A stretch of DNA of 14,010 nucleotides from Candidatus Bruticola papionis (lineage in GTDB: Bacteria; Vulcanimicrobiota; Xenobia; Xenobiales; Xenobiaceae). Below the pieces are notes generated by a model. That model was not told the DNA's origin. It did no database searches and worked only from the letters and a program-made list of their open reading frames with translations. Positions 13,087 through 14,010 of the stretch are shown here, piece after piece. Positions within the stretch are counted from its first letter, which is position 1. Each line of letters starts with the position of its first letter. Where the stretch lies: positions 3,957 through 17,966 of the forward strand of contig DHKB01000017.1 in the NCBI GenBank assembly GCA_002407045.1, read 5' to 3'. The position numbers were made by a program, and so were the translations under genes.

Positions 13087-13914
13087 TTGAAGTCTATTAA
13101 ACAATTTATTGCAGTTTTAGCTTTTATAGGCGTATGCTCTGTACCGGCAGCGGCTTTAACTATGCCGGATGAGGGCTCTAATGCTGCTTTCGAGGTGAGT
13201 AATTTCGGTTTAACTTCACGTCAGGAAGCGCCAGCTTCTATATTCAGTGAAGATGAACTAAAGGCGCAAGGATTAGTTCAAATTGAGAATAAAGCTGCGA
13301 CTGCTTCTAAGAGCAACTCTGGTAGCTTAGCTTCTGGAGAAGCATCCAAGAAAAAAGTAACTAACAAATACGGTATGCCTGATATTTATATTAAGGTTTC
13401 CGGTGTTGTTTATGAGCGTGTAGCGTCAGCTCAGAGGAGCCATCACCGTCGCTCTTTAGCCTCTCGAGGCGCCAAAGATACAAGTGTGGTAGCTCGCCGC
13501 AAGATGATCGATTTTAATTTAACCCCGGTAATTTGCAAATATGCAGAAGCATATAAATTAGATCCTTGGTTAGTGAGAGCCGTCATCGAAACAGAATCTA
13601 ATTTCTATCCTTATGCAGGTTCGCCAGTAGGAGCGGGGGGCCTTATGCAACTTATGCCCGCCACCGCTTCCAGTTTGGGGTGTCGCGATCGTTTCGATCC
13701 TGAATCTAACGTGGCTGCCGGTTGTCGTTATTTGCGTCAAATGCTAAATATGTTTGGTGGAGATTACAACTTGGCTATAGCCGCCTACAACGCTGGCCCT
13801 GGCAATGTACGTAACTATGGAGGCATTCCGCCTTTTCGCGAGACTATCAACTATGTAAGCAAAGTTACTAGACTCTGGCACAAAGCTAAAAAGGCAGCCG
13901 CTGCCAAGAAGTAA
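13087..13914 (+). CDS. secreted SLT-type lytic transglycosylase
   Basis: This enzyme should cleave the MurNAc-GlcNAc bond of peptidoglycan with 1,6-anhydro ring formation, acting in the periplasm. I chose the TTG at 13087 (275 residues) because it gives a clean Sec signal peptide, MKSIKQFIAVLAFIGVCSV followed by PAAA, with cleavage near residue 24 and AGG about nine bases upstream. The GTG at 12991 would add 32 residues of unlikely sequence. A polar, Ser/Lys-rich spacer leads to the SLT domain in the last 115 residues. Its motifs are all present: the catalytic glutamate E170 in ETESNF, GAGGLMQLMPATA, and AIAAYNAGPGNVRNYGG, ending in a FRETINYVSKV helix. There is no lipobox, so it is soluble rather than a lipoprotein. 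It resembles single-domain SLT enzymes of unknown specialisation. A strong terminator follows. Confidence 0.88.
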   Translation: MKSIKQFIAVLAFIGVCSVPAAALTMPDEGSNAAFEVSNFGLTSRQEAPASIFSEDELKAQGLVQIENKAATASKSNSGSLASGEASKKKVTNKYGMPDIYIKVSGVVYERVASAQRSHHRRSLASRGAKDTSVVARRKMIDFNLTPVICKYAEAYKLDPWLVRAVIETESNFYPYAGSPVGAGGLMQLMPATASSLGCRDRFDPESNVAAGCRYLRQMLNMFGGDYNLAIAAYNAGPGNVRNYGGIPPFRETINYVSKVTRLWHKAKKAAAAKK

Positions 13915-13942
13915 CTGCTTATTATACCTTCGCATACTATAG

Positions 13943-13985
13943 AAAAGAGCTCCTCTAAGAAAGTTTTCCGAGGAGCTCTTTTTTT
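13943..13985 (+). terminator. strong intrinsic terminator after the transglycosylase gene
   Basis: AAAAGAGCTCCTC (13943-13955) and GAGGAGCTCTTTT (13970-13982) are perfect 13-bp complements around a 14-base loop, and the T-run continues to 13985. The A-run on the left gives it some capacity for the opposite direction too. Confidence 0.9.
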
Positions 13986-14010
13986 GCATAAAAAATTGCT
14001 CAACTTTTAG

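Noticed and set aside
1..14010. CRISPR array, tRNA, rRNA or insertion sequence
   Set aside because: No regularly spaced repeats, no cloverleaf or rRNA-like stretch, and no transposase or terminal repeats were found.

Overview
The window reads as about 14 kb of bacterial chromosome with eleven confident protein genes, no RNA gene and no insertion sequence. The host looks like a double-membraned (Gram-negative type) and probably anaerobic or microaerobic bacterium. The reasons are a lipoprotein with a lipobox, Sec-exported proteins, an SLT-type lytic transglycosylase, an E. coli-type two-domain cytidine deaminase, and a Crp/Fnr regulator diverging from an iron-sulfur protein gene. I cannot place it to a phylum from sequence alone. 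Starts at TTG or GTG appear to be common.

Left edge (1-2993): the 3' part of a von Willebrand A (vWA) gene, cut by the window edge, is followed by a PP2C-type phosphatase that carries C-terminal Sel1-like repeats. A vWA gene next to a PP2C gene is the core of the TerY-P type stress/signalling modules, whose usual third member is a protein kinase. That partner would lie to the left and is not visible. This part is clearly more AT-rich than the rest in the stretches I counted, so it may be an acquired module. A possible decayed Sel1-like fragment follows it.

Redox cluster (2994-5004): a Crp/Fnr-family regulator on the minus strand faces away from a 300-residue iron-sulfur protein and a small cupin, both on the plus strand. 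A perfect 14-bp palindrome lies between the divergent genes, just before the regulator's start, and is a good candidate operator.

Middle (5005-8053): a lipoprotein gene converges with a GT87-like integral membrane glycosyltransferase gene on the minus strand, with a 19-bp stem-loop between them that can terminate both. A secreted protein of unrecognised family follows on the plus strand.

Right half (8054-14010): all genes are on the plus strand. They encode a YbjN-like protein with an unusual acidic Cys/His-rich tail, a GT-B glycosyltransferase, RsmI (16S rRNA methyltransferase), cytidine deaminase, and a secreted lytic transglycosylase with a strong terminator. The intergenic stretches 8942-9198 and 12718-13086 are AT-rich and hold several inverted repeats of unknown role.

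The most interesting items are the truncated vWA/PP2C-Sel1 module, the YbjN protein with its metal-ligand-rich tail, and the regulator/palindrome/iron-sulfur/cupin cluster. None can be called a new system from this window alone.
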